Shown here piece after piece: positions 20,501 through 31,229 of a stretch of 41,659 nt of DNA. Position numbers and translations under genes: made by a program. This DNA comes from Cladorrhinum sp. PSN259. Its lineage: Eukaryota > Ascomycota > Sordariomycetes > Sordariales > Podosporaceae. The stretch lies in contig MU867152.1 of NCBI GenBank assembly GCA_033725935.1, positions 1-41,659 on the forward strand. Reading direction: 5' to 3'. Every line of letters begins with the position of its first letter. Position 1 is the first letter of the stretch. Under the pieces are notes generated by a model. The model searched no databases. It saw only the letters and a program-made list of their open reading frames with translations, and had not been told where the DNA came from.

Positions 20501-23500
20501 CCCTACCGTGCCATGATTCTGCCGACCTCCAAGGAAGAGGACAAGAACTTGAAGAAGCGCTATGCTGTGTTCAACGACGACGGGAGTCTTGCCGAACTGA
20601 AGGGCTTCGAGCTCAAACGAAGAGGTGAACTGAAGCTCATCAAGATCTTCCAGAAGCAAATCTTCAAGTTCTTCCTGGACGGGACCACGTTGGCTGAGTG
20701 TTACACAGCTGTCGCCAAGGTCGCTAACCAATGGTTGGATGTGCTTCACAGCAAGGGTTCAACACTGGCTGACGAGGAACTCATGGAGCTTATTTCGGAG
20801 AACCGAAGCATGAGCAAGACCCTGGAGGAATATGGCTCGCAAAAGTCGACATCAATCACGACCGCCAAGCGTCTAGCAGACTTCTTGGGTGAGGCAATGG
20901 TCAAGGACAAGGGATTGAATTGCAAGTTTATCATCTGCGCCAGACCAAAGAATGCGCCTGTCACTGAGCGTGCCGTACCAGTTGCTATCTTTTCCGCCGA
21001 GGAGGAGACGAAGCGGCTTTACCTCAAGAAGTGGCTCAAGGAGGAGCCCGCTGACACTGATCCAAGAGCACTTCTTGACTGGAATTACTACCTAGAGCGT
21101 CTTGGCTCCGTCATCCAGAAGCTCATCACAATTCCTGCGGCGTTGCAAAAAGTCCGCAACCCGGTGCCGCGCGTACCACATCCAGATTGGCTCCAGCGCC
21201 GTATCAATATCAAGGATGACAAGATGAAGCAGAAAAAGTTGACGGATCTGTTTGGGCCTACCACCAAAGGCCCACTTGGGGACATAATAAACCTCAGTTC
21301 CAGCAATAAGCTGGGTGATATCGAGGATGTTACCGAGCTTCTGAAGCCCAAGACGGTCAGCTCTGCTATTTCGGCGACGCAGAAGTCAACTGCTCAGAAG
21401 AGAAAATCCCCTGAGCCGGCTACTGTCGACGACCCCTTTGCTTCTCTGCCCAAGAAGATGCCTGATCCCAGCGAGGATTACCCGGCCTTTCTGGAATACC
21501 AAAAGCTGAAGTGGAAGCTGCAGAAACAGGCCAGAGCACGTCGCCGTCACCTTTTCGGTGAGAAGAGGAGTACTATGCAGAGCAACATCCAGCAGACCTT
21601 CCGAAACCAAGCTGAAATGACCTTCAGGAACACTTGGCAGGTCCTTCAACTCAAGGCTACCGACATACCAGGCATTGTTGTTGCATATGTACTCATCGAC
21701 AACAAGATCCACAACGTCAAGATAAACGTGCCGCGGCAAGTCTTCTTAAACCTCAAGAGCAAAGAGCTGCCCGACATTGAGGTAGATGGGTGTCATGTTG
21801 AGCAAGTGAGCCATACCTTGCCAAATGGACACTCATCTGTGCATCTCTTTAAGCTCAGCGTACCCGAAGAGATCTACTTTGCCGAGTCTGAGAAGTTCTC
21901 ATTGCTCTTCAACCACCCCAGCGTAGAGGGCGTGTATGAGAAACAGATCCCGCTCAATCTTCGGGCTGTCCTCCAGTTGGGAAATCTCTGTTGCATCGAC
22001 CAGAGCCAAGCTGGAGTTCTTGGCAAGGGTCTGGAACAGGGTTTTGATCTGTCGGGTTTGAAGAAACCTACCAAGGCAAAGCCGTACCTTGAGGGCGCGC
22101 GTATGTCGTACATCTACCTCTCCCACATCAGTGCGGGCGACCGTCAGATCTTTGGTTTGTTCTCGACATCTGGACAGCAGGCTCATGTCATCATCCAGCA
22201 GAAGAGCAAGGATGGTGGACAGGATTTGCCCAACATCACCAAGCTGTACGGAGACTTGCTCGCTCGTAGAAAGAGTGAGGAGACCGAGGACTCAACTTGG
22301 CAGGATTGCTTCCGTTACCAAGACAAACTGACCTTCAAGATCACTCAGGTCACCACGCGGCGAAAAGCGTTCATGGAGGTTGGTGACATCGTCAAGAAGA
22401 TGAAGAAGGAAGAAGTGGGCCCAACGGTCATGGTGATTCAGTCCTCCCAGCGCAATATTCTGGTTCACGACATTCCCATCCTGGGCGAGTTCCCTGTCAT
22501 GCCGTTGAGGTATGACTCTGCAGACAGCTCGCTGCCTCCTCTTGGCTGGCAGACTGTTGTCGCACGCCGCCTGGTCAACCACTACCTCAGTCTTGGCTCT
22601 TGGATCACCCATTTGACAGCTCTTGCCAAGTATGGAGATGTACCACTCTGCAACTTGGAGAGGGATGATCCCCGCTTCTTGATCGACGTTGCTTATGCTC
22701 GTCGCCTTCAAACCAACAATGTCGTTCTGTGGTGGTCACAAAGCCCACGACCCGACCATGCTGGCTACGAGAAAGATGATGTTGCTGGCCCTCTCGACAA
22801 GGTACAGATGCCATCGGTTAATAACCCTGGCACGTATGCGTCTGTCTGCATCGACCTCGAAGTCCGGAACCTCGCCATCAATACCATCCTCACGTCCTCT
22901 CTCATCAACGAACTTGAAGGTGCCGACAGCATCTCGTTCAACCCTGCTGGAGATGGCGAAGGTAACGAGGTTCTGTACTCTGAGAATGCTTTTGCCAACG
23001 CAGGAGTGCAGGTTCTGCGAGAGATGGTGAAGTCATGGTGGGCCGAAGCTTGCAAGGGCTCAACAATGGCCGATATCATGGTCCAACATCTTGTCCGTTG
23101 GGTTGAGTCACCGGCCTCATGCCTTTATGATAGAGCTTTGCATTACTACGTCCAGATGATGAGCCGAAAAGCCCTCTTACAGCTCATGGCAGACTTCCGT
23201 CGCGTCGGTTCTCACGTAGTCTACGCTAGTGCGAACCGCTTGCTCCTCCAAACCACCAAATCCGAGGTCGGCAACGCTTACGCCTATGCTCAATACATTC
23301 TCAAGAGCATCAAGGGCAAACCACTCTTCCACTTTATCGATCTCGAAATCAAGGAATACTGGGATTACCTGGTCTGGTATGACGAGTTCAATTACGGGGG
23401 CAAAGCATGTCAGGAGGTGATCGAGAGGGACGAACAAGACCTTCAAATGATCATGCACTGGCAAATGGCCACCTTCCTGCCTGTTCGTCTCCAACCTGTC

Positions 23501-24382
23501 TTCCGAGACTGGGTCGTGGAGTTCATCGAGCTCATGCACGGCATCAAGCGCCCAGCGACAGGTAGTGATCCGACGGCCACTCCGCGTCTCACTCAACTAC
23601 CAAACCGAAACGGCAATGCCGCGCTGGGTGAAGATGCGCCAGGCCAAATCATCCTCGGCAAGGTTTTTGAGAAGCCCCTCAAAAAGGAAATCGCCGCGCT
23701 CATCAATACGCAAAAGCGCGAAATGCTTCACCCAGAGTTGGCGGGAGACAACAGCTTCCCTTCCCTCCCAGGGTCTCACCTCGCTCATCTATCATCAAAT
23801 ACCAAATTCGACGGCAAGTCCAAATCACGCGCATCGGGAAATCCGATACTCGAGCTCGTAAAATCACTCACTCAAGTCCTTTCCCTCGACAAGAACATCA
23901 CCCTGGAAGCTCGCCTCCTCCGTAAGGAACTCCTGGCAATGTTTGACGTCCGAGAATTCTCAAAAGACGGTGCATTCCAGAACCCTTCGGAGTCTCTCAA
24001 GATCTCCCAGCTGAGCTGCGACAACTGCACCATGGCGCGCGATTTGGATCTCTGCAGAGATGAAGATCTGCAAGGACAGGACGCCAAGTGGATGTGCAAC
24101 TACTGCGAGGCAGAGTATGATCGCAACCAAATTGAGGAGAGGCTGGTGGCTGATGTTGAAGGGATCGTGGTGGAGTGGACGACGCAGGATCTGAAATGCG
24201 GCAAGTGTGGCGGGCTGAGGGTAAATGAGTTCCAGGAGCACTGTACGTGCAGCGGGGAGTGGAAGGAGAGCGTGAAGAGGGAGGAGGTGCTGAGGAGGTT
24301 GAAGGTTTATAGGAGCGTTGCGAGGTTTTATGGATTGAGGATGTTGGGGGATGTGGTGGAGGGTGTTTTTGAGGGGTTGTGA
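17530..24382 (+). CDS. POL2: DNA polymerase epsilon catalytic subunit (Pol2)
   Basis: Three exons, 17530-18152, 18222-18367 and 18417-24382, give 2244 residues, close to the 2222 of budding yeast. The exonuclease domain shows ExoI AYDIET (D293/E295) and ExoII TYNGDFFDW. Polymerase motif A is DVASMYPNIMTTNRLQPDS (D643), motif B lies in NSFYGYVMRKGSRW, and motif C is the epsilon-specific ELDTDGIWC (D878/D880). CysX (SDCAACDF...KTCDRR, about 668) fits the 4Fe-4S site of the catalytic core. The second half is the inactive B-family fold. It ends with two zinc-binding clusters, CDNCTMARDLDLC...MCNYC and CGKCGGL...HCTCS, the CysA/CysB region that binds Dpb2. It makes the leading strand at replication forks. 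All key residues are present, so the gene looks functional. Confidence 0.98.
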
Positions 24383-24677
24383 GGTTTTTTTTTGGGTTTT
24401 TTTTACTAGGCATGGTATATCATGGAGATTGAGTGGTCCGGTGTTCTGGCGTTATCTGGGGCATCGTTTGATCAAGCTGTTTGTAATTAAGACATCTGCA
24501 TTTGAAGGTTTTCACAACATTTGACAAGCCCATGTTGACTCTCAGCTGTTCCCAAACCACCTTGTGTGACTATCCAGAACTAATCCTTTTCTCATGTGAC
24601 TCCTCTTGACCTATGATATAGAGGTATGTGAGCACAGAAAGATCAATCGCTCCGAGTCCCTGGTGCCATGGGAGCCA

Positions 24678-27099
24678 TCAATCACCCCCGCAGCCCCCTC
24701 CACAACCACCACCACACCCACCCCCGCCGTCACCACCGTCACCACCGTCACCACCGTCACCACCCCCTCCACAAGCCGAAGCTGCACCAGAACAGGTCGC
24801 ACAATTAGGACCCCCAATCTCTAACCCTCTATCTGCACTAAAATCCGCATCCGTAATCCAACACCCCGCACTCTCCATGCCTCCTCCCTCGCTCGCACCA
24901 ACTTGACTTCCTTCCGCACCACCAAATCCCCCAAAGTCCCCAGCTTCCCCTCCCCCATCCCATCCATCATCACCACCACCACCACCACCATTATCCCAAT
25001 CACCATAATTCTCAAACCTACCCCCATGCTTGATCGGCATATCCTTCATACTCTTCCTCCCATCCCTCAATAACTCATACGCAGCAATCTGCTCGTCCCT
25101 CGGCTGAAGCGCCCACTCGGCGAGAAAATAATGCCTATAAGTCCCGGCATCAAAGTAATGCGAGAACGGCTGCGCACGATGAATCCCGCCCAGCTTCACC
25201 CTCGTCAGAGAAGGAAACAGCGCCATCAACGACGGCTTGGAGCCCGACTCGTCCCTCGATTCAGACAGCCAAGCGGTTGCTGACTGAAACTCTGGGGTTA
25301 GCGCCATGGCAACCGCTGCCCGCGTCAAAACCGAAGAGGCTCGCAGGAGGAGCAGGCGGGATTGGTGGAACTGCACCTCCCTTGACACCGTTTCCGGCGG
25401 CGGCAGGAGGAACGGATCCGGCGCGTACAGGTGCTTATCTCTCGTGAGGTGATGCGAGATGATCGACCACGAGTCGAACGGAAACGCCCAGACGTGCTTG
25501 GCGACGTTACATTCGCTGCCGCATCTCGTCGGGTACCGCCCGTAGGCCTCGGTACAGTCCCAAGGAAAGATGGGCTGGTACTTGTAGAGAGGGCCGCCGC
25601 GGAAGGCTCCCCAGTCGTACCAGTACTCCTGCAGGGAGTCGATCAAGTCTGCTTCGTCGTGTCTCCCGAAATGGAAACGAAGGAGGTATTCCTCCGTGAG
25701 ACCCGACGGGACGTCGTACTTGCTCCTGAGGCGCGGTTGGCGGTAGCCCGAGTCTGGGCAGACGAAGCTCATCAGGTAGAGGAAATCTGGAGAAACGAGG
25801 GGCTCAAAGATGGGCGTGCTGAGGAGGTTATTGCAAAAGTTTTGACAGTTGTTGCTAGTGGCGCTCTAAGTCAGTGGTGTCTAGGGATCGAGAAGACGGG
25901 AGGTGATGTGATCCAGATAGATGGTAAAGCGGGACTGAATCAGGGACCGCACTTTTTGTAACAAGCCGTCTAGACAGGCATCGAGAATGGCTTGCTGGTC
26001 GGATACTGGAAGGCCTGGGCTGTCGAATGGTCGCCTGCTGGCTGCGATGACGTCCTTGACAATTGCAAGCTCCTCGTCCTGTGGAAGAAGTCCGGTAAAG
26101 GGGGCGCCCACTACCTGTTTCATGACTGCCTTGTAACGCTTTGGACGGTAGTCGAGTGGTCGCTTCTGCTGCCAAAGGGTTCGGTCTGTGGAGCCAGCCA
26201 CCGCCAGAGCGTGATCTCGGCCGTTGAAAAGAACAGATCGCTCTTGGAAGACTGGAGTTTCTCTGAGGGTAATGAGAGCACCACCCTTTGTACTGATGAT
26301 TGGTTAGTTGTTATTTCACTATTCTTCTGCTTCGGAAAGGAACGAACTTACTGTGCTACGCCGTTCTCGATCACGATCGGGCCAAGTCGAAGTGCCATAT
26401 GCACATTGCCAAATGGATATTTTCTGGCAAATCCTCTGAAGAAAAGGGGTATATCGGTGTCGGCTTTCGCCTCAGTAACAACGCTCGTTGTGCTCGTAGC
26501 CGCAACCTTCTCGACCGTGTCCTGTAGGCTTGATTCTGTGATGACTTGCAGTGTCTTGGTTTGTTTTTTTACTGTTCTTGAGAGACTTGATGAGTTCTTT
26601 CTTCGCAGCTCGGAGCTCTTCCCGAATTGCGCCCTGCTGCCTTGGTCCCTTGAGAGCCACAACCTCTTGAAGTCCCCTGTACTTGGCGGACGCCACTTGT
26701 TCGCTCATTTTCAAGAGAGCACACTGTACGGACCCGTACCCTGCAACGTTGAAATGGTTTGCTGACTGGTCGACGGGAAATAACGCTTTTGGTTCACCTG
26801 ATCCGTCATATCGCGCTACTGTCCTGCAACGGCAGATACTTCTGCTCGTGCAAGTCCTTCGTGATGGAGTTGCGCAAAACGCAGTGATTGTATGCCCTGA
26901 TATAAGACCTGTGACCGTAATAGTTGGTCCGGTAGCAATCTTTACAGATGATACTGGGGAGCTGGCTGTCGCAGCAAGAACGCGGCTCACACTCGGTGCA
27001 CCGCGTCGTCTGCCTGTTTCGGGGTAGCTCTGCGAGATGAAGAACCGGGTGAGGCAAGCCACCTGACAAACCGCATACAAAGTATAGAACATGGAGCAT
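24678..27099 (-). pseudogene. Cys/Gly-rich multi-exon protein of unknown function, probably disrupted
   Basis: Parts read from the N-terminus: a zinc-ribbon-like segment CTECEPRSCCDSQL with ICKDC (27003-26935); in another frame ICRCRTVARYDGSGEPKALFPV and CALLKMSEQVASAKYRGLQ; after a GTAAAA...CACAG intron, FARKYPFGNVHMALRLGPIVIENGVA; after a GTAAGT intron, KGGALITLRETPVFQER through FTIYLDHITSRLLDP; then SNNCQNFCNNLLSTP and the 364-residue part MSFVCPDSGYRQPRL... with YDVPSGLTEEYLLRFHFGRHDEAD, IFPWDCTEAYGRYPTRCG and a (GGDGGD)n/GGGCGGGCGG tail. Two defects appear: a frame change between KDLHEQK and ICRCRT near 26840, and two in-frame TAG codons (25883-25881 and 25868-25866) between RLLDP and NNCQNFC, with no plausible intron. 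If a GTGCGG donor before VRSLIQS is used instead, the TAGs are removed. The 3' half may still be expressed alone. Confidence 0.5.
24722..24765. repeat. CCGTCACCA coding minisatellite
   Basis: Four to five 9-nt units. On the minus strand they encode the (GGD)n part of the Gly-rich tail of the preceding gene. Likely length-variable between strains. Confidence 0.8.
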
Positions 27100-27202
27100 T
27101 AAACTCGACAATTTTCTTCTAATTCTTCAGCAAATATTGCATATTTTGGGCATCTCTGTTGAGCTCTGTCTTCAAACTTCCTCTCAACTTCATAACACTA
27201 AT

Positions 27203-29780
27203 TCAAGAACGTCTCGCCCTCTTCAGCCTACGGTTTCCTTCAGACTCCCCAGTACCCTCAGCGCTCTCCATATTCGCTACACGCTTTCGAATATTCAAGA
27301 CAGTATTTAAGTGCTTCGCTCGGAAGGGCCCATCGCGGCTAGCAAGCACCAGCGCAGTCTTGATCGAGTTCTTGATCTCCCGGCCGTTCAGCTGCTCCTT
27401 GGCAAATCCGTCAAATTCCTGGTCGCTGATAGACGTCCTGAGTTCAGGCCCGAGCTTCTGGATAAAATTGACCCAAACTTTCCGTCGGGAAGGTTCGTCC
27501 AGATCGTGATAGGGAAGGATGAGGTCGAGCCTGGATTTGAATGCGGGATCAATAACGCTGAGACGGTTGGTGGTCAGGAACATTATGCCCTGGTAGTACT
27601 CTAGCCGACGAAGGAAGACTGTGTGATTCCAGATTGATTAGTTGGTGGCTCGTGATTGGAGCGATGCGGTGCAAGGTTGGTAAACATACTAGAAACAAGC
27701 TCGTTACGATCCAAGCTGTTACAATCCCGGGCTTCAAGGAAGACATCAGCCTCATCAAGCAGCAGGATTGCGTCCCACAGCTGGCAGCACTCGAGTGCCT
27801 TGGTAAGGCCGGCTTCAACCTTTTCGGGCGAGGTGCCAAGATCACTGGCACTAAGAACATATAGAGGCACGCGCGATTTCTCAGCCACTTGGAAGGTCAG
27901 CTATTTGCGAGTTGGACCGGACCCCATAGCAATACAACTTACTTGCTTCAGCCGTCAGGGTTTTGCCAACTCCAGGAGGACCACAAAGAAGGATGATGAT
28001 TCCCTCACCTGTTGCGTGTGAATCTCGTGTCAACCCAAGAAGTCCAATCTCATAGAGCAAGCAACAGAGTTCTCTCACCTTTGTGGGCGATGAAATCATC
28101 GAAACCCTGGGTACCAAGTCGAGGGTGATCCGCAAAAGCCATGACAAGCTCTTTCTCTCCCTCAGGAAGGACAAGATTGTTGTATGGCGTCTCGTCCCAA
28201 TCGGTGTCCCCGATGTCGTCTACGTTGAATTCGCCTGTCGAGCTGTGAATTAGCATGGCGGTAGTAATTGGGTGGGAGGCGTCAATGAAAGAACATACAC
28301 CATTCCTTGACGCTCATATCGAAGCCTTTGACGCGAGGGACGGTAAGGATGCATTCCAGATCGGTAAGTGGGATGATGTCTTCCTTTCTGCGAGGGTTCT
28401 TATCTTGATCGTTGGGTGGTGCCTTGTCCACCTTTTTCCCCTTTCTAGATACCGTATATACCCTATCGCTCTTATGGCCTCCCCTTCGTAGAACAACTCG
28501 ACGGAGGAGGATTGACTCGGAGTCATCACTGTCTTCAGATTCTGAGATCATACCGTGGATTTCTGAGAGACTTCCTGGGTGCTCTGAAGATCTGGCTAGT
28601 CGCGTTAGCACTGGGGGGACCTCATTCTGCACTTTGTGGTATGCGTAAGCGTCCACGATGATGCGGCCGGATACCTATTTATCAAGCATTAGATGATCTG
28701 CGACTAACCATGAAGCAGGTAGGGTGCTAAGCTCACTGGTTTTTCGTCCTCTTTGAATGTGCCCCGGACATATTTCTTCCCCGTGCACGATTTAATATGA
28801 AAGCCGCGAAGAGATTCAAACTTTCTCCCCCGAGCTAGAAGCCGTTCCTCCAGCTTCTTTCGATCCCGTAAAAACTCGATAGGGTAGACGGGTAGGTTTG
28901 AAATCAGAACTTCATCCTTGTACTCGGGAATGCTCTCTGCAGCAGCTTCCAAGCCCGTGAAGGATCCGTTCCAATTCACTCGGACTAACTTCAATGTCCA
29001 CATTGCCGGGCATCCGAGTTGGGCGGGGGTGAAGTCGACCTTTAGAAGGCTGGATACGCAGGTATGGCCGCCCTCATTGGATACCACGAGACATCCAGGG
29101 GCCAGGATCAGCCAGAGCTGCTCGAATGAGATGGTCCCGGTTTTCTTCACCTTCTCCAGAGCCGCCAGGTGTGACGCTATGGGCAGCTCCAACTCACGGC
29201 GGAGGAGCTGGAGCTCTTTGGCCACTGACAAGTTCTGTCGTTCGCTAAGCTCCACAATGGTGTCCCATCGGTGAACATAAGGCTTGAAAGGAGGTTTTAC
29301 GGAAAAGGGAGCAGAATCTGGGTACCAACCAGGATAGTCGCTGAAGATTGCAGAAAGGAGAATCCTGAGCTTGTTGCTCTGAGCTTCGATGGAGTGGGTG
29401 ATCCAGGTTTCGTTGCCGTCCTTCTCAACTTTGGAGCGGCGATGGATGATTACAAAGGCCTTGCCCAGCTCCTTGACACGTTTTTCCTCCTCCGCTGCGT
29501 CTTCGAACTCGGACCATTTTATGTTTCGATCGTTGGAATCGGGATCGTGGTTGTATAGCACCATAGACTCGCACTTGTTTCCGAGCTCGATGTCGTCAAT
29601 GGCTTCCAGATCCTCCATTTGCTGCTGAGATTTGAGAGATCCGAAGATCCTTTGTCGGGATGTGATGAAGTCCGCTTTCTTGGAGGCCTGGTCCATGCCA
29701 AAGTCTGCCAAGACATCTTCCAATGACGGCGGGGCACCTTCTTCGGTGCTGGAGCCAGCATTTCCGGTAAATGGATCCAT
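27203..29780 (-). CDS. AAA+ ATPase with N-terminal DUF7025-type region
   Basis: Six exons: 29780-28737, 28674-28299, 28234-28079, 28008-27943, 27887-27690 and 27618-27203, giving about 751 residues with every junction in phase. Exon 3's acceptor (GACAG before GCGAATTC) was chosen because it fits the strong donor GTATGT. The N-terminal 350 residues (LRILLSAIFSDYPGW, FKPYVHRW, EQLWLILAPGCLV, PVYPIEFLRDRKKLEERLLARGRKFESL) match the region called DUF7025 in fungal AAA proteins. The AAA module has Walker A GPPGVGKT (exon 4), Walker B AILLLDEAD (exon 5), sensor-1 MFLTTNRL and second-region DPAFKSRLDLIL, then a basic tail. The lid has FDGFAKEQLNGREIKNSIKTA. These proteins resemble mitochondrial/ER-type AAA unfoldases, but partners and substrates are unknown. 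ATP-binding residues are intact. Confidence 0.9.
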
Positions 29781-30059
29781 TGTTTAGATTGGGCCTCTGG
29801 CTTCGTGGTTCTTTGGTTCGGGGCGAATGTAGGTACGGGAGGGTTGACAGACTCGGATGGTAGTAACGAACAAAATGTGTAGGTTGGTAGCCCTGAGTCG
29901 TAGCGGAAGCTGTGAGCAAGAAACGAAAACAGACGGTGCTGTACAAGACTGAACAAGGTCGAGCAACTACACTATATAGTAGCTGGTAGAGATAGCAACT
30001 CGGAGGTAAAATGTAGTCGACATCTCATCGAGGGATCACAACAGAGCCAAGGCATCCCT

Positions 30060-30490
30060 TAGGGTCGCTTAGCCCGTCTGGTGGCCTGCGACCAAGTGAG
30101 GCGATTCTGCCTGCTCCTTCATGTTGCTGACCGGAGGTGTGAGATTGTCTCTCTGGACGAGTGAATTGGGCTCGGGTGAATTGCGTAAGGCGGACTACCC
30201 AAATTACAAATGATGGGCCTATTACAATTCGCGAAACAGAGCTTCTGGCGGTTCGACATTGACAAGTGAGGCCTCTTTGCCCAACCAGCAGTGTGATACA
30301 GTCTCTGTGGACAAATCAGTGAGATGACACGGACATGTGTTGCTACGTCGATATGTCGGGCGGACTGAAGCCACAAATTATAGGCCTATCAAAGTTCGCC
30401 AGTGATAATTGAGGCGTTCTGGTGGTCCGCAAGTTTGTCGGGCGATTCTGTCAGATCTTTTGTGGGCGAATGATCCCCTGTTTGCTTTAC
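30060..30490 (+). repeat. Diverged tandem repeat, about 170-bp period
   Basis: TCTGGTGG/TCTGGCGG followed by a G/C-rich word recurs at 30077, 30244 and 30418 (spacings 167 and 174). ACAAATGATGGGCCTATTACAATTCGC at about 30206 pairs with ACAAATTATAGGCCTATCAAAGTTCGC at 30373. GGCGATTCTG occurs at about 30099 and 30441. At least three decayed copies are present. Origin unknown. Confidence 0.6.
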
Positions 30491-30829
30491 CCACTATGAT
30501 TTGTCTGATTGTTTCACGACAGGAACACCCGGAAGCATTGCAACCTAACCACACCCACACCCATCAACTGCCAGACTCCCGCACCCTCACATCAGGCATT
30601 AAGTTTCATTCTGTTATTTTACGTCTCGTATGCCCAAATCTACCTTGTTAGGCGGACTGCCAGGTCATTTTTTCTTTCAGTCGGCTGCCTGGGCATTAGA
30701 CAGGGTTTTTCACGAGATGCGCCAATACATTCAATCAATGAGGTGGGCGTAGACTGCCTCTGAACGAAATGAATGAGGCCTCCAAAATGAAGCAATGCGG
30801 ATGAGAGTCCAATCTTTCATTTTCGGTGT

Positions 30830-31048
30830 GCCTAGGTACCTAAGGCACCTAACCTCCTAAGGTACCAGGTACCTAGTAAGGTAGATAAGGTAGGTAAGGT
30901 AAGGTAGGTACGTAGCTTTTTAGACAAAAGGAGCGTAAGTACTGTTTGCCACTCCCTTCACAGCAGGATACACACATCGCTCAAAATAGTTGATGCGCCA
31001 GTCGATTCCACTTCTAGATACCTACATACCTACCTACCTACCTAGTTA
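30830..31048. repeat. TAGGTACCT / (GGTA)n patches in inverted arrangement
   Basis: A plus-strand block rich in GGTACCT, GGTAGGTA and AAGGTA (30831-30914) is followed about 100 bp later by (CCTA)n at 31015-31045, its complement. The pair lies 180-400 bp before the HET-protein ATG and could fold as a hairpin. A smaller TAGGTACCTAGGTAG is at about 35182. Such TAGGTACCT words recur in many Sordariomycete genomes. Confidence 0.7.
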
Positions 31049-31229
31049 CATGAGATAAGAGTACGTCCCGGATCTTTCGGGGACAAACTCAGTTCATCAC
31101 AATCCAACCACCAACGTCCCACTGTTCACCAACGCCCCAGTGTTCAACAACGCCGATTGCAGTACAAGTGAACTAACGTCTCACCTGCTTCTTGACAACA
31201 ACCGAAACCACTCCAAAGACCACGACCCA

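Larger units (their letters stand above)
29781..31229. other. Intergenic region with diverged tandem repeats and GGTACCT patches
   Basis: 1.45 kb between the divergent AAA ATPase and multi-HET genes. No ORF of protein character. It contains the two repeat features listed next. Confidence 0.6.

Noticed and set aside
18548..24241. Many antisense and shifted ORFs within POL2
   Set aside because: All are shadows of a fully conserved polymerase reading frame.
31140..31229. HET protein start at 31140
   Set aside because: That codon is GTG; the first in-frame ATG, at 31230, begins a normal-looking N-terminus.
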